Assembly (NCBI GenBank): GCA_910589015.1
Contig: CAJUSA010000014.1
Location: 1-30,149 of the forward strand
Length of the DNA stretch: 30,149 bases
Direction: 5' to 3'
Source: an uncultured Christensenellaceae bacterium
GTDB taxonomy: Bacteria > Bacillota > Clostridia > Christensenellales > Borkfalkiaceae
Part shown: one piece after another, positions 15,386 to 23,053 of the stretch
Numbering within the stretch: the first letter of the stretch is position 1
Layout of the letters: every line of letters starts with the position of its first letter
Made by a program: the position numbers and the translations under genes
Notes under the pieces: model-generated
Database searches by the model: none
What the model saw: only the letters and a program-made list of their open reading frames with translations
Told to the model about the DNA's origin: nothing

Positions 15386-17056
15386 ATGAAAAACAACGTC
15401 TTTACGGACGGTGCCAACATGGCGGCGCAGCGCTCGCTGCTGCGCGCCCTCGGCTGGACCGATTCCGAAATCAAAAAACCGCTTGTGGGCATCGTGTGCG
15501 CCCAGAGCGATATTATTCCGGGCCATACGCATCTTAACGAAATCGCGCGCGCCGTTTCCGACGGCGTGCTGGCGGCGGGCGGCAAACCCGTGATCGTGCC
15601 TTCGATCGGCGTGTGCGACGGCATCGCCATGGGGCACAGGGGCATGAAATACTCGCTGCCCTCGCGCGAGATCATTGCCGACAGCGCAGAGATCCTCATC
15701 ACGGCGCACGCCTTCGACGCGGCGGTGTTCGTGGGCAACTGCGATAAGATCATTCCCGGCATGCTGCTCGGCGCGGTGCGCTGCAATCTTCCCTCGATCT
15801 TCGTTTCGGGCGGTCCCATGCTCGCGGGCAGAAAGGACGGCAACAAACTTTCGCTCTCTTCCATGTTTGAGGCGGTGGGCGCTTACACCGCAGGCAAGAT
15901 CGACGAAACCGAGCTTGCCGCTTACGAATGTTCCGCCTGCCCCTCGTGCGGGTCATGCTCGGGTATGTTCACGGCAAATTCCATGAACTGCCTGCTCGAA
16001 GCACTCGGCATGGCGCTGCCCGGCAACGGAACGATTCCCGCCGTATACTCGCGCCGCCTTGCCCTCGCCAAACGCACGGGCGAACAGATCATGGCGCTGC
16101 TTGAAAACAATATCCGTCCGCGCGACATTCTCACGCCGACGGCGGTTAAAAACGCCGAACGCGTGGATATGGCGATCGGCGCGTCGTCCAACTCGATTCT
16201 GCACCTGTTGGCGCTTGCGAGCGAGCTTGGGCTGAGCAAAGAGCAGATCTCGGTGGACACCATGAACGAAATCTCGGCGACGACGCCCAACCTCTGCCGC
16301 CTTGCCCCTGCGGGGGAATATTATATCGAAGAACTCGACGAAGCGGGCGGCATTTCCGCCGTTATCCGCACGTTGATCGACGCGGGTCTGTTTGAGGGCG
16401 GCGCGCTCACCGCCGCGGGCTGCACGCAGGAAGAACTGACGAAGAACGCGCGCGTGAAGAACGAACAGATCATTCGTCCCGTTTCCGCCCCCTACTCTTC
16501 TTACGGCGGACTGGCGATTCTCAAAGGCAACCTCGCCCGCGAAGGCGCGGTGGTGAAGAAGAGCGCGGTCGATCCCAAAATGTACCGCCACAGCGGCAGG
16601 GCGCGCGTATTCGACGGCGAGGAAGAGGCAATGCAGGCAATCTCTTCCAACCGCATTCATGCGGGCGACGTGGTCGTCATCCGTTACGAAGGGCCGAAGG
16701 GCGGGCCCGGCATGCGCGAAATGCTCTCGCCTACGTCGTCGATCGTCGGCGCGGGGCTGGGCGACAGCGTAGCGCTCATCACCGACGGCAGATTCTCGGG
16801 CGCCACGCGCGGCGCGGCGATCGGGCACGTCTGCCCCGAGGCGGCGGCGGGCGGCGTGATCGGCATCGTGCAGGAAGGCGATATCATCGACATCGACATC
16901 GAAAAGGGTGAGATCAACCTGCGCGTGAGCGACGAAGAAATTGCGCGGCGGCTCAAAGATTTCGTTCCGAAAGAGAAGCCTGCCGAGGGCTACCTCAGGC
17001 GGTACCGCGCGTTGGTTTCTTCCGCCTCGGACGGCGCGGTGTTCAAAAAATTTTAA
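15386..17056 (+). CDS. ilvD: Dihydroxy-acid dehydratase
   Basis: This 556-residue iron-sulphur enzyme converts 2,3-dihydroxy-isovalerate and -methylvalerate to the 2-oxo acids, the third step of the pathway. It has CDKIIPG with Cys119, CPSCGSCSGMFTANSMNCL with the cluster Cys191 region, YEGPKGGPGM and TDGRFSGATRGAAIGHVCPEA. The position occupied by a third cluster cysteine in [2Fe-2S] enzymes reads AQSDIIPGHTH, lacking Cys as in the E. coli enzyme, so an oxygen-sensitive [4Fe-4S]-type enzyme is likely. An AGAGGTC sits before the ATG, 21 bases after ilvN. ilvC, the intervening reductoisomerase, is not in the window. Confidence 0.96.
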   Translation: MKNNVFTDGANMAAQRSLLRALGWTDSEIKKPLVGIVCAQSDIIPGHTHLNEIARAVSDGVLAAGGKPVIVPSIGVCDGIAMGHRGMKYSLPSREIIADSAEILITAHAFDAAVFVGNCDKIIPGMLLGAVRCNLPSIFVSGGPMLAGRKDGNKLSLSSMFEAVGAYTAGKIDETELAAYECSACPSCGSCSGMFTANSMNCLLEALGMALPGNGTIPAVYSRRLALAKRTGEQIMALLENNIRPRDILTPTAVKNAERVDMAIGASSNSILHLLALASELGLSKEQISVDTMNEISATTPNLCRLAPAGEYYIEELDEAGGISAVIRTLIDAGLFEGGALTAAGCTQEELTKNARVKNEQIIRPVSAPYSSYGGLAILKGNLAREGAVVKKSAVDPKMYRHSGRARVFDGEEEAMQAISSNRIHAGDVVVIRYEGPKGGPGMREMLSPTSSIVGAGLGDSVALITDGRFSGATRGAAIGHVCPEAAAGGVIGIVQEGDIIDIDIEKGEINLRVSDEEIARRLKDFVPKEKPAEGYLRRYRALVSSASDGAVFKKF

Positions 17057-17086
17057 GTTGCCTATTTACAAACTTTCAAGCAAGGG

Positions 17087-17119
17087 AAAAGCTCTCGAAG
17101 AAATGGTTCGAGAGCTTTT
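17087..17119 (+). terminator. Terminator of the ilv operon
   Basis: Thirteen-base arms AAAAGCTCTCGAA and TTCGAGAGCTTTT surround a seven-base loop and are followed by a T-rich stretch. Confidence 0.88.
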
Positions 17120-17176
17120 AACTTTTTCCTGTTTATCGTACGTTCAGTATAGCATATCGGTAACAATAAAACAAGC

Positions 17177-17200
17177 AAAAAGCGCGGCTTCCCGCCGCGC
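17177..17200 (-). terminator. Probable terminator of the zinc-ribbon gene
   Basis: On the minus strand, GCGCGGC and GCCGCGC arms are followed by TTTTTGC. It lies about 80 bases past the stop at 17282. The bases between (17201-17281) show no further gene or known RNA. Confidence 0.65.
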
Positions 17201-17281
17201 CTAATGTTCGTTCGTCTGCGGTGTACTTTAATTCCCTATGGAAACCACCGTAATCCCGAACCTGTTTTCTATTCCGAACGA

Positions 17282-17752
17282 TCAAAAATCGTCGTCCTCA
17301 TCGTCTTCGTCGTCATCGTCGTCGCCGCCGAGCGTGTAAATTTCGTCGCCCGTAACATATTCGAGATCATCTTCTTCCGTCTCGTCGACGTACAGTTCTT
17401 CCTCTTCTTCCTCTTCGCCCTCGTCGAACACTTCGCCGATATCTTCGATTTCTTCTTCGAGATCGGTCGTATCGTCGAGATATTCGCGCCATTCGTCGTC
17501 TTCTTCGATATTCGGCTCTTCCTCTTCGTATTCCGCCTTGGCGCGGCATTCCTCGCACATTTTTTCACCTGCGCGCATCATATTTTCGCCGCAGACGGGG
17601 CAGAGCTCGGTGAGAACCTCTTCCTCTTCTTCGATTTCATCGAAGTCCGTGCGGATCCCCTTCATTTCTTTCAGACAAGGATCGCAATATTCTTGTTTTT
17701 CCGCGTCGATATAGTTCAGCTCACAGCGCGGGCACTTGATATAGCGTACCAT
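17282..17752 (-). CDS. Double zinc-ribbon protein with a long acidic tail
   Basis: This 156-residue protein has eight cysteines in two CxxC...CxxC sets: Cys7/10/23/26 and Cys51/54/66/69, consistent with two zinc ribbons. From about residue 73 the chain is dominated by Glu and Asp and ends in a run of Asp/Glu before a final Phe; it is probably disordered. The ATG at 17752 has GGAGGG upstream and a promoter at 17793-17821. No family name can be given. The zinc ribbons could bind nucleic acid or protein and the tail could mimic nucleic acid or bind basic partners; both are guesses. The next gene upstream on the same strand also carries an acidic tail. Confidence 0.75.
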   Translation of the reverse strand: MVRYIKCPRCELNYIDAEKQEYCDPCLKEMKGIRTDFDEIEEEEEVLTELCPVCGENMMRAGEKMCEECRAKAEYEEEEPNIEEDDEWREYLDDTTDLEEEIEDIGEVFDEGEEEEEEELYVDETEEDDLEYVTGDEIYTLGGDDDDDEDDEDDDF

Positions 17753-17792
17753 TTATTCCCTCCGTTCGCGCATTACCCCTACGGGCTAATAA

Positions 17793-17821
17793 ATTATATT
17801 AGTATTTATTTTTTTTGTAAA
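17793..17821 (-). promoter_or_regulatory. Promoter of the zinc-ribbon gene
   Basis: Minus-strand TTTACA (17816-17821) and TATAAT (17793-17798) with a 17-base spacer. A small dyad, CTAATA/TATTAG (17786-17802), overlaps the -10. Confidence 0.75.
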
Positions 17822-17915
17822 CTGTTTTTTTATACCTGAAAAGAAATTTTTGCAAAAATTTGCAAAAATTTTTTCGGACAGCGCGTTATTTTGCAAAGTT
17901 CGCCAACTTTTGTAG

Positions 17916-17944
17916 AAAACCTCCCCGCTCGGCGGGGAGGTTTT
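17916..17944 (-). terminator. Terminator of the membrane lipoprotein gene
   Basis: Thirteen-base arms AAAACCTCCCCGC and GCGGGGAGGTTTT around a three-base loop begin four bases after the stop at 17948; the U-tract is inside the stem arm. Confidence 0.85.
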
Positions 17945-17947
17945 GCT

Positions 17948-20377
17948 TTACTCTTCGGGTTTTTCTTCCTCAGGTTGAGGCGCCTGTTCCGCGCTCTCTT
18001 CGCCCGATTCTTCGGCGGGAACGTCCTCTGCCTGCGCCTGAGGCTCTTGCGCCGCCTCTGCGGGCGCCTCTTCGACCTGCGCGGGCGCGGGTTCCGCAAC
18101 CGCTTCTTCCGTCTTCTCGGGGCTTTCTTCGCCGCTTCCGTAAGCGTATACGTCGATATCCTTGTCGTCCGCCGTATCCACTTCCATTCTCTTTTTGGGC
18201 TTTTTCTCTTCTTTCTTCTTCTTGCGAAGAACAAGGAACACCGTTAAACCTGCCGCGCCGGCTACGACGACGAAGATCGCGATGCCGATCAGCATCCAAG
18301 CCCACCAGGCAAGTCCGTTGTTATCCTGCGTCGGTTGATAGTTGGCAAGCGCGGTTTTCCAGTAGTCGGTTTCGCTCTTTTCGTCCGCCTCGCTCTTCTG
18401 TCCGATAAAGGTGATGAACGCGCTCTGAACGCGGTATTGCACGCCCTCGCCGTTCAGCCCTTCGACGAATTCCACGTCTTTGCCTTCGCTGAACGCCTTG
18501 AAAATTTCCTGTTCGTCCTCTTTATAGAGGTAGTTGTTCTTTTTGCCGAGATCTTCCGCGTCTTTGATGTTCGTCCAGAACTGTTCGCTCTTGCCCGTAT
18601 AGAAATAATACTTAATGGGCGCGGACAGGTTGGAATAGTCCTTCGTGACTTTTGCAAGATACCCTTCGTCGCCCATGACGAGATCGTAAAGATCGTTGCG
18701 CTCTTCGATCTCGACTGCGTTCATGAGGTTGCCGCTCTCATTTTTCAAATCGTAGGTGTAAATATAGTTGTAAGAAGTCGACGTAACCGTTTCCGAGTTG
18801 GCGAAGAACACCACGTTGTCGATAATTTCGTAGTTATACCAGCTGCCCGCGTGCTCGACGCCCGTCAGTTTGACCGTGCGGAAGTTTTCGTTTCCGCTGT
18901 CGCCGCCGCCGAATTCGAGGTTGGAATAATTGTCGAGTTCGCCGTTATAAGCAACGCGCTGCACCGAATAACCGTTTCCGCTCGATTTGGTGTAGTAAAC
19001 GTAATCGTACACGCTGTCCGACTCGGCATCGCGGGAAACAAGCGTGGCGCCGCTCTCGTCGTAAGCGATTTCCAGATCGCCCTTCGCGCCCGTTGCGCCG
19101 TACTGCACGTTGCGCCCTTCGCCGTCGTTTACGACGTCGGCACGGAAGATCGAGCTGTCTTTTACATAAAGGTAATGGTGTTTGGTGTTGCTCGTCGCGT
19201 CCTCTTCGATATAGAAAATCGCTTTGGCGTCGGCGTTCGAAGCGTTGCCCTTGCTTGCCACCACTTCGAGGTGACCGTTGCGGTCTGCCGCGGTATAGAT
19301 GCTGTTGCCGCGAATGGAATTCCATTCGCCTTCGACCTTGTTTTCCGAAAGATAGAAGAGCCCGCTGCTCTCGGAATTGATGACCGAACGGGTGAAATAG
19401 ATGCCGTCGTTATTGTAAGCCTGCAACGTATAGGTGTAACCCATGGCAGGCAGATATTCTTCTTCGGTCTCGGCGTAGTCGGGCGAGAAACGCGTATCGA
19501 ATTCCTGGCTCGTTCTGCCGATGCCGTCGAGCACGATCGAACCGTAGTTGACGTAAGGCGATTTGCCGTCGTTTTCCTTGTCGATCCAATCCTGATCGAG
19601 TTTGAAATCGTGCGCGGGAGTCGTCGCATCCGCGCGTACGCGATAAATCTGATTGTATTTGTAGTCGGTGCCGCCGCCCTCGGTATCGATCCACCCCTTC
19701 ACGGGCATGGTGTAGTAAACGTAAGGATCGGTCTTGTCCGAACTGTTGAGCACATATGCGCCCATGGAAGAAACGAGCTGCGTATCCGCACCCGTTGCGG
19801 TGTTATAGGAATGCAGGTTGTTGTTTTCGACGTACAGCACATAGACGACGCCGTCCACTTCCACGAAACGGAATACCGTCGAGTTCTCGGTCGTGTGGAA
19901 ATACTGTTTGACGTCGGAACCGTCGAGCTTGGCGCTCTTGAAATCGAGATAATCGTATTCGACCTGCCCCGAGGTGTTCTTAACGTTGTTGGGCGTCGCG
20001 TAATATACGCGCGCGTTCGCGCCCTCGCCGTAGATATAAATACCCGCGCTGTAATCGGACGAAGAAAGCAACGAGGGGACGACGGTTTCCGCATGATTCT
20101 CGCCCTTTGCAAGGTCGCTCTTCTTTTCGCGCATAAGCGCGCCCTTGACGACTTTACCGTAGGTATTGTCGGTGGTGTACGCTTCCACGCCGTTAATGAA
20201 GTAGTAATAATCCCCCGTCGTGACGACAAATCCGCCGTTCGAAACGACGTTTTCTTTCGTTGCGCTCGTATCGGGCGCAACCGATACGGGGTTCCCGCAT
20301 GCGGCGAACGAAAGCGTTCCCGCGGCAAGCACTGCCGCAACCGATAAAACCGAAAGTTTTTTGAATAACTTACGCAT
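17948..20377 (-). CDS. Large lipoprotein with C-terminal membrane helix and acidic cytoplasmic tail
   Basis: This 809-residue protein starts with a lipoprotein signal (FAAC, Cys27). The long extracellular part (about 28-690) is made of repeated short strands with Tyr-rich phrases such as GDYYYFING, RVYYATPNN, DPYVYYTMP and YDYVYYTKS, suggesting a beta-propeller of the DUF5050-like kind. A membrane helix follows (about 692-717), then KKKK-type basic residues and a 75-residue Glu/Pro/Ala tail. The chain would be anchored twice: lipid outside, helix crossing inward, acidic tail in the cytoplasm. The ATG at 20377 has AAGGAAAGG upstream. No function is known; sensing or envelope maintenance is a guess. 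The zinc-ribbon gene lies downstream on the same strand. Confidence 0.75.
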   Translation of the reverse strand: MRKLFKKLSVLSVAAVLAAGTLSFAACGNPVSVAPDTSATKENVVSNGGFVVTTGDYYYFINGVEAYTTDNTYGKVVKGALMREKKSDLAKGENHAETVVPSLLSSSDYSAGIYIYGEGANARVYYATPNNVKNTSGQVEYDYLDFKSAKLDGSDVKQYFHTTENSTVFRFVEVDGVVYVLYVENNNLHSYNTATGADTQLVSSMGAYVLNSSDKTDPYVYYTMPVKGWIDTEGGGTDYKYNQIYRVRADATTPAHDFKLDQDWIDKENDGKSPYVNYGSIVLDGIGRTSQEFDTRFSPDYAETEEEYLPAMGYTYTLQAYNNDGIYFTRSVINSESSGLFYLSENKVEGEWNSIRGNSIYTAADRNGHLEVVASKGNASNADAKAIFYIEEDATSNTKHHYLYVKDSSIFRADVVNDGEGRNVQYGATGAKGDLEIAYDESGATLVSRDAESDSVYDYVYYTKSSGNGYSVQRVAYNGELDNYSNLEFGGGDSGNENFRTVKLTGVEHAGSWYNYEIIDNVVFFANSETVTSTSYNYIYTYDLKNESGNLMNAVEIEERNDLYDLVMGDEGYLAKVTKDYSNLSAPIKYYFYTGKSEQFWTNIKDAEDLGKKNNYLYKEDEQEIFKAFSEGKDVEFVEGLNGEGVQYRVQSAFITFIGQKSEADEKSETDYWKTALANYQPTQDNNGLAWWAWMLIGIAIFVVVAGAAGLTVFLVLRKKKKEEKKPKKRMEVDTADDKDIDVYAYGSGEESPEKTEEAVAEPAPAQVEEAPAEAAQEPQAQAEDVPAEESGEESAEQAPQPEEEKPEE

Positions 20378-20471
20378 AGCCTTTCCTTATCTTCCCCGCC
20401 GCGAAAAGCGCGGATCGGGTACTGAATATTTCTCGTCGGGACACAATTCTTGTTCTAACGATACGATTTTC

Positions 20472-20523
20472 ATTATATACTAAATCAAGCACTTTTGCAA
20501 TCAAAAATCCAAGAGAGTACGAT
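20472..20523. promoter_or_regulatory. Divergent promoter pair sharing one palindromic -35 hexamer
   Basis: TTGCAA at 20495-20500 is self-complementary. Leftward, a 17-base spacer leads to TATAAT (plus-strand 20472-20477) for the large lipoprotein gene. Rightward, a 17-base spacer leads to TACGAT (20518-20523) for the 77-residue protein gene. Confidence 0.6.
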
Positions 20524-20559
20524 ATTTTTTTGCGAAATTTTGCAAGACGGAGTGAAAAT

Positions 20560-20793
20560 ATGGAAAAATTCGGCATCTTCGAGCTGTTGGACGCCCTGTC
20601 GGCAGTCGTGCTCGACGGCGAAGAGCGGCAAACCCCGAAGGGGAACGACCCCGTTTATGCGCCGCCGGTGTATGCACCGACGCAACCCGACGAAAAGGAA
20701 ACGGTTGAAACAACCGAAAACCCGCCCCGAAAGGCGGGTTCGTACGCAATCGACGAATTTTACCGTCGGCACGACTCGCGCGCCAAAAAATAA
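20560..20793 (+). CDS. Small hypothetical protein (77 aa)
   Basis: The ATG at 20560 has ACGGAGTG upstream with a suitable gap, and a promoter lies at 20495-20523. The product has an amphipathic N-terminal helix (MEKFGIFELLDALSAVVL), a proline-rich disordered middle (DPVYAPPVYAPTQP) and a polar C-terminal helix (SYAIDEFYRRHDSRAKK). No family was recognised. It is divergent from the large lipoprotein gene and ends six bases from the convergent esterase gene, with no obvious terminator between. Confidence 0.6.
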   Translation: MEKFGIFELLDALSAVVLDGEERQTPKGNDPVYAPPVYAPTQPDEKETVETTENPPRKAGSYAIDEFYRRHDSRAKK

Positions 20794-20799
20794 CCGCGC

Positions 20800-21642
20800 T
20801 TATTTTCGCTCGGCGCAAAATCCTTTCGATCTGAGCCAGGCGGCGGCAAGCGCCGTCCATTTTTGCGCGCAACGCGTCACTTCGGGAAATTCGTTCGCCG
20901 TAAATCCGTTCATTACGCTCAGTCCGTGATACCCCTCTTCGAACACATGCAACTCGAAGGGCACGCCCGCCTTTTTGTAGGCAAGCGCAAGACGGAAGGC
21001 ATTTTCGACGGGCACGCAGGCATCTTCCGCCGTGTGCCAGATAAACGCAGGGGCGCTTTGTGCCGTCACGCGCGTTTCGAGCGACAGTTTTTCCGCAAGC
21101 GCCTTGTCGCCCCCCGAGATCGTGCGAATGGTATCGGCGTGGGTGACGCCCTCTTGCGCCGTGACAACGGGGTACGAGAGCACAACCGCATCGGGACGCG
21201 ATAACGCCGCCTTCTTGCCGAGGGCGGTTTTTATGTGTTCATCCGCAAACAGCGTGGCAAGCATGGCCGTGAGGTGTCCGCCCGCGGAAAAGCCCGCCGC
21301 GCAAATTTTTTGCGCGTTAACGGCATATTTGGGCGCGTTCTCGCGCACATAAGCGACCGCCATCGCCGCCTCGATCAGTGGCGCGGGGTACGCCGTCTGC
21401 ACGCTGTAATCGAGCACGAAGGCCTGAAACCCTTCCGCCGCAAAGCGGAACGCAACGGGATCCGCCTCGCGCCGCGAGCACATGAAATAGGCGCCGCCCG
21501 GCACGACAATCATGGCGGGATATGCATGGTCGGCGCCCGTTTCGAAAAACACGTCGGTTGCGAGCGAGGTTAAAAATCCGCCCTTCGCGCCGGCGCGCGG
21601 CACGGAAAAATATTCGTAAAGATCGATTTTTTCGTATAACAT
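20800..21642 (-). CDS. Alpha/beta-hydrolase, acetyl-esterase-like
   Basis: This 280-residue cytoplasmic protein shows an alpha/beta-hydrolase catalytic set: oxyanion-hole segment VVPGGAYFMCS near 46-56, nucleophile Ser119 in GFSAGGH, probable acid Asp207 in HTAEDACVP and His239 in EGYHGLS. The arrangement matches small esterases of the Aes/BD-FAE type that remove acetyl or similar groups from sugars. There is no signal peptide, so it would act on imported substrates. The ATG at 21642 has AAAGGAAAA upstream. It follows the rpsI terminator and has no clear promoter, so expression by read-through is possible. Confidence 0.85.
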   Translation of the reverse strand: MLYEKIDLYEYFSVPRAGAKGGFLTSLATDVFFETGADHAYPAMIVVPGGAYFMCSRREADPVAFRFAAEGFQAFVLDYSVQTAYPAPLIEAAMAVAYVRENAPKYAVNAQKICAAGFSAGGHLTAMLATLFADEHIKTALGKKAALSRPDAVVLSYPVVTAQEGVTHADTIRTISGGDKALAEKLSLETRVTAQSAPAFIWHTAEDACVPVENAFRLALAYKKAGVPFELHVFEEGYHGLSVMNGFTANEFPEVTRCAQKWTALAAAWLRSKGFCAERK

Positions 21643-21674
21643 ACTATTTTCCTTTCCCCTTGCACGGGGCGGTT

Positions 21675-21703
21675 AGAAAAAACCGACCGCGAACGCGGTC
21701 GGT
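21675..21703 (-). terminator. Terminator of the rplM-rpsI operon
   Basis: Minus-strand arms ACCGACCGCG and CGCGGTCGGT with a two-base loop centre are followed by TTTTTTCT, six bases after the rpsI stop. Confidence 0.88.
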
Positions 21704-21708
21704 CATTT

Positions 21709-22122
21709 TTATCTCTTCGAGAACTGAGGCGCGCGACGCGCTTTTTTCAAGCCGTACTTCTTGCGTTCCTTGACGCGGGGATCGCGCGTAAGGAAACCCG
21801 CTTTTTTGAGCGCGGGGCGCGTTTCGGGTTCGCTCTGCAAAAGCGCTCTTGCAATGCCGAGGCGGATCGCACCCGCCTGACCCGTATAGCCGCCGCCGAT
21901 CACGTTGACGAAAATATCGTATTTTCCGTCCGCGCCGACTTCGTTAAGAGGCTGTTTGACGATGTATTGAAGGGTGCCCATAGGGAAATAATCTTCCAAA
22001 GCGCGGTCGTTGATGATGATCGTGCCGCTGCCCGAAGGAATCAGACGAACGCGTGCGATTGCTTTTTTCCGTCTGCCCGTGCCCCAGAATTGAATTTTCT
22101 TCTTCAAAGTTGCTTTCGCCAT
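21709..22122 (-). CDS. rpsI: 30S ribosomal protein S9
   Basis: This 137-residue protein has the uS9 signature: GTGRRKKAIARVRL near the start, GGGYTGQAGAIRLGIARAL in the middle, and the C-terminal TRDPRVKERKKYGLKKARRAPQFSKR tail. The final Ser-Lys-Arg reaches the P-site tRNA in the ribosome. It lies 12 bases after rplM, the universal bacterial gene pair, and is co-transcribed with it. Confidence 0.98.
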   Translation of the reverse strand: MAKATLKKKIQFWGTGRRKKAIARVRLIPSGSGTIIINDRALEDYFPMGTLQYIVKQPLNEVGADGKYDIFVNVIGGGYTGQAGAIRLGIARALLQSEPETRPALKKAGFLTRDPRVKERKKYGLKKARRAPQFSKR

Positions 22123-22134
22123 TCTCTCACCTCA

Positions 22135-22566
22135 TTAAAATAATTTTAACGTCTCGGGCTTCTGCGCCGCGTGGTTGTGCTCGGCACCCTTGTAGACCTT
22201 GAGCTTCTTGATCGTCTGTCTGCCGAGGGAATTTTTCGGCAGCATGCCGCGTACCGCCTCGTAGACCATGAAGTCGCTCTTTTCTTCCAACAGCTTGCCG
22301 TAGGGAATTTCTTTGAGTCCGCCGATGTAGCCCGTGTGGTAGCGGTGCATCTTGTCCTCGGCTTTCTTACCCGTTAAAACGACTTTGTCGCTGTTGATCA
22401 CGATTACGAAATCGCCCGTGTCGACGTTCGGCGTGAACGAAGGCTTATTCTTGCCGCGCAGGATCGACGCGACCTTTGAGGCAAGCCTGCCGAGGGGAAC
22501 TCCTTCGGCGTCCACAACGTACCATTTTCTCTCGACGGTGCGAGCGTTTGCCATGTATGTTTTCAT
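22135..22566 (-). CDS. rplM: 50S ribosomal protein L13
   Basis: This 143-residue protein is full-length uL13, with KWYVVDAEGVPLGRLAS near the N-terminus, a GDFVIVINSDKVVLTGKK segment, and the VRGMLPKNSLGRQ motif. The ATG at 22566 has AAGGAG seven bases upstream; the longer frame to 22584 adds six residues and ignores that site. It heads the operon with rpsI, preceded by a leader of about 48 bases with a hairpin. Confidence 0.98.
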   Translation of the reverse strand: MKTYMANARTVERKWYVVDAEGVPLGRLASKVASILRGKNKPSFTPNVDTGDFVIVINSDKVVLTGKKAEDKMHRYHTGYIGGLKEIPYGKLLEEKSDFMVYEAVRGMLPKNSLGRQTIKKLKVYKGAEHNHAAQKPETLKLF

Positions 22567-22614
22567 ATCAGTACTCCTTAACACTCGTTACACGACGGAA
22601 AAACCGCCGTTTAC
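22567..22614 (-). ncRNA. Probable L13-type ribosomal protein leader
   Basis: Between the predicted transcription start and the rplM ATG lies a short leader with one GC-rich stem, CGGCGG paired to CCGTCG across a run of Ts, upstream of the ribosome site. Rfam describes an L13 leader of similar size in Bacillota. Assignment rests on place, size and the single stem; I could not align it. Confidence 0.4.
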
Positions 22615-22620
22615 CACTTC

Positions 22621-22649
22621 ATTATAGGCAATCGAAAAAATTCCGTCAA
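22621..22649 (-). promoter_or_regulatory. Promoter of rplM-rpsI
   Basis: Minus-strand TTGACG (22644-22649) and TATAAT (22621-22626) are separated by 17 bases. Confidence 0.82.
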
Positions 22650-22769
22650 GCTGTTTTGCATTGCGATTTTGAGATTTTTTGAAAAAAAACGAAATTTTTT
22701 ATAAACGGCACTTTTTCCGCCCCGCCTAATTCCGCCATTGTGCGCCTTTGTTATGGCGAACCTTCCCGC

Positions 22770-22829
22770 CTTCCGCGCTTTCCTGTCATTCCGACCTTTC
22801 CCAACTTCCGCGCTTTCCTGTCATTCCGA
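22770..22829. repeat. Direct repeat pair, 25-bp unit, period 35
   Basis: The unit starting CTTCCGCGCTTTCCTGTCATT occurs at 22770-22794 and again at 22805-22829. It is the first of three neighbouring duplications in the alaS-rplM gap and overlaps the left arm of the palindromic element below. Confidence 0.85.
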
Positions 22830-22883
22830 GCGCAGCCGAGGAATCGAAACGGAAAAGACCCTTCGACTACGCTCAGGGTGACA
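22819..22883. repeat. Dispersed palindromic repeat element (REP-like)
   Basis: A 65-base element begins TGTCATTCCGAGCG and ends CGCTCAGGGTGACA, with imperfect complementary arms. This kind of TGTCATTC..GAGCG / CGCTCA..GTGACA element is dispersed between genes in many bacterial genomes. A related sequence lies on the other side of alaS. Confidence 0.7.
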
Positions 22884-22919
22884 TAATAAAGTTGGTATCG
22901 CTCAGGGTGACATAATAAA
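22870..22919. repeat. Direct repeat pair, 21-bp unit, period 29
   Basis: The unit starting CGCTCAGGGTGACATAATAA occurs at 22870-22890 and 22899-22919, duplicating the right arm of the palindromic element. Confidence 0.85.
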
Positions 22920-22930
22920 ACAACTGAGCG

Positions 22931-22987
22931 GCGCATGAAGTTCGGCTGCGCTTAACAAAACAGCGCATGAAGTTCGGCTGCGCTTAA
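22931..22987. repeat. Direct repeat pair, 25-bp unit, period 32
   Basis: The unit starting GCGCATGAAGTTCGGCTGCG occurs at 22931-22955 and 22963-22987. Within 22650-23002 nothing but these repeats and short AT-rich sequence was found; no gene is supported. Confidence 0.85.
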
Positions 22988-23002
22988 AGCGGCACAAAAC
23001 CC

Positions 23003-23032
23003 GCCGCCCTTGCGCGTTCGCGCAAGGGCGGC
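23003..23032 (-). terminator. Terminator of alaS
   Basis: Twelve-base arms GCCGCCCTTGCG and CGCAAGGGCGGC with a six-base loop lie 21 bases past the alaS stop, followed on the minus strand by GGGTTTTG. Confidence 0.8.
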
Positions 23033-23053
23033 TGGTAATTTGATAAAACAAAA

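Noticed and set aside
17201..17281. Possible small RNA between the ilv terminator and the zinc-ribbon gene
   Set aside because: No promoter of its own and no match to SRP, 6S or tmRNA features that I know; it is most likely the 3' untranslated region of the zinc-ribbon gene.
18335..20347. A 670-codon open frame on the plus strand opposite the large lipoprotein gene
   Set aside because: It mirrors the lipoprotein's reading frame exactly, has no ribosome site or recognisable domain, and the minus-strand gene has a signal peptide, membrane helix, promoter and terminator.
22770..22987. CRISPR-like repeat cluster
   Set aside because: Three different repeat pairs with only two copies each and differing periods; no uniform spacer-repeat pattern and no cas genes.
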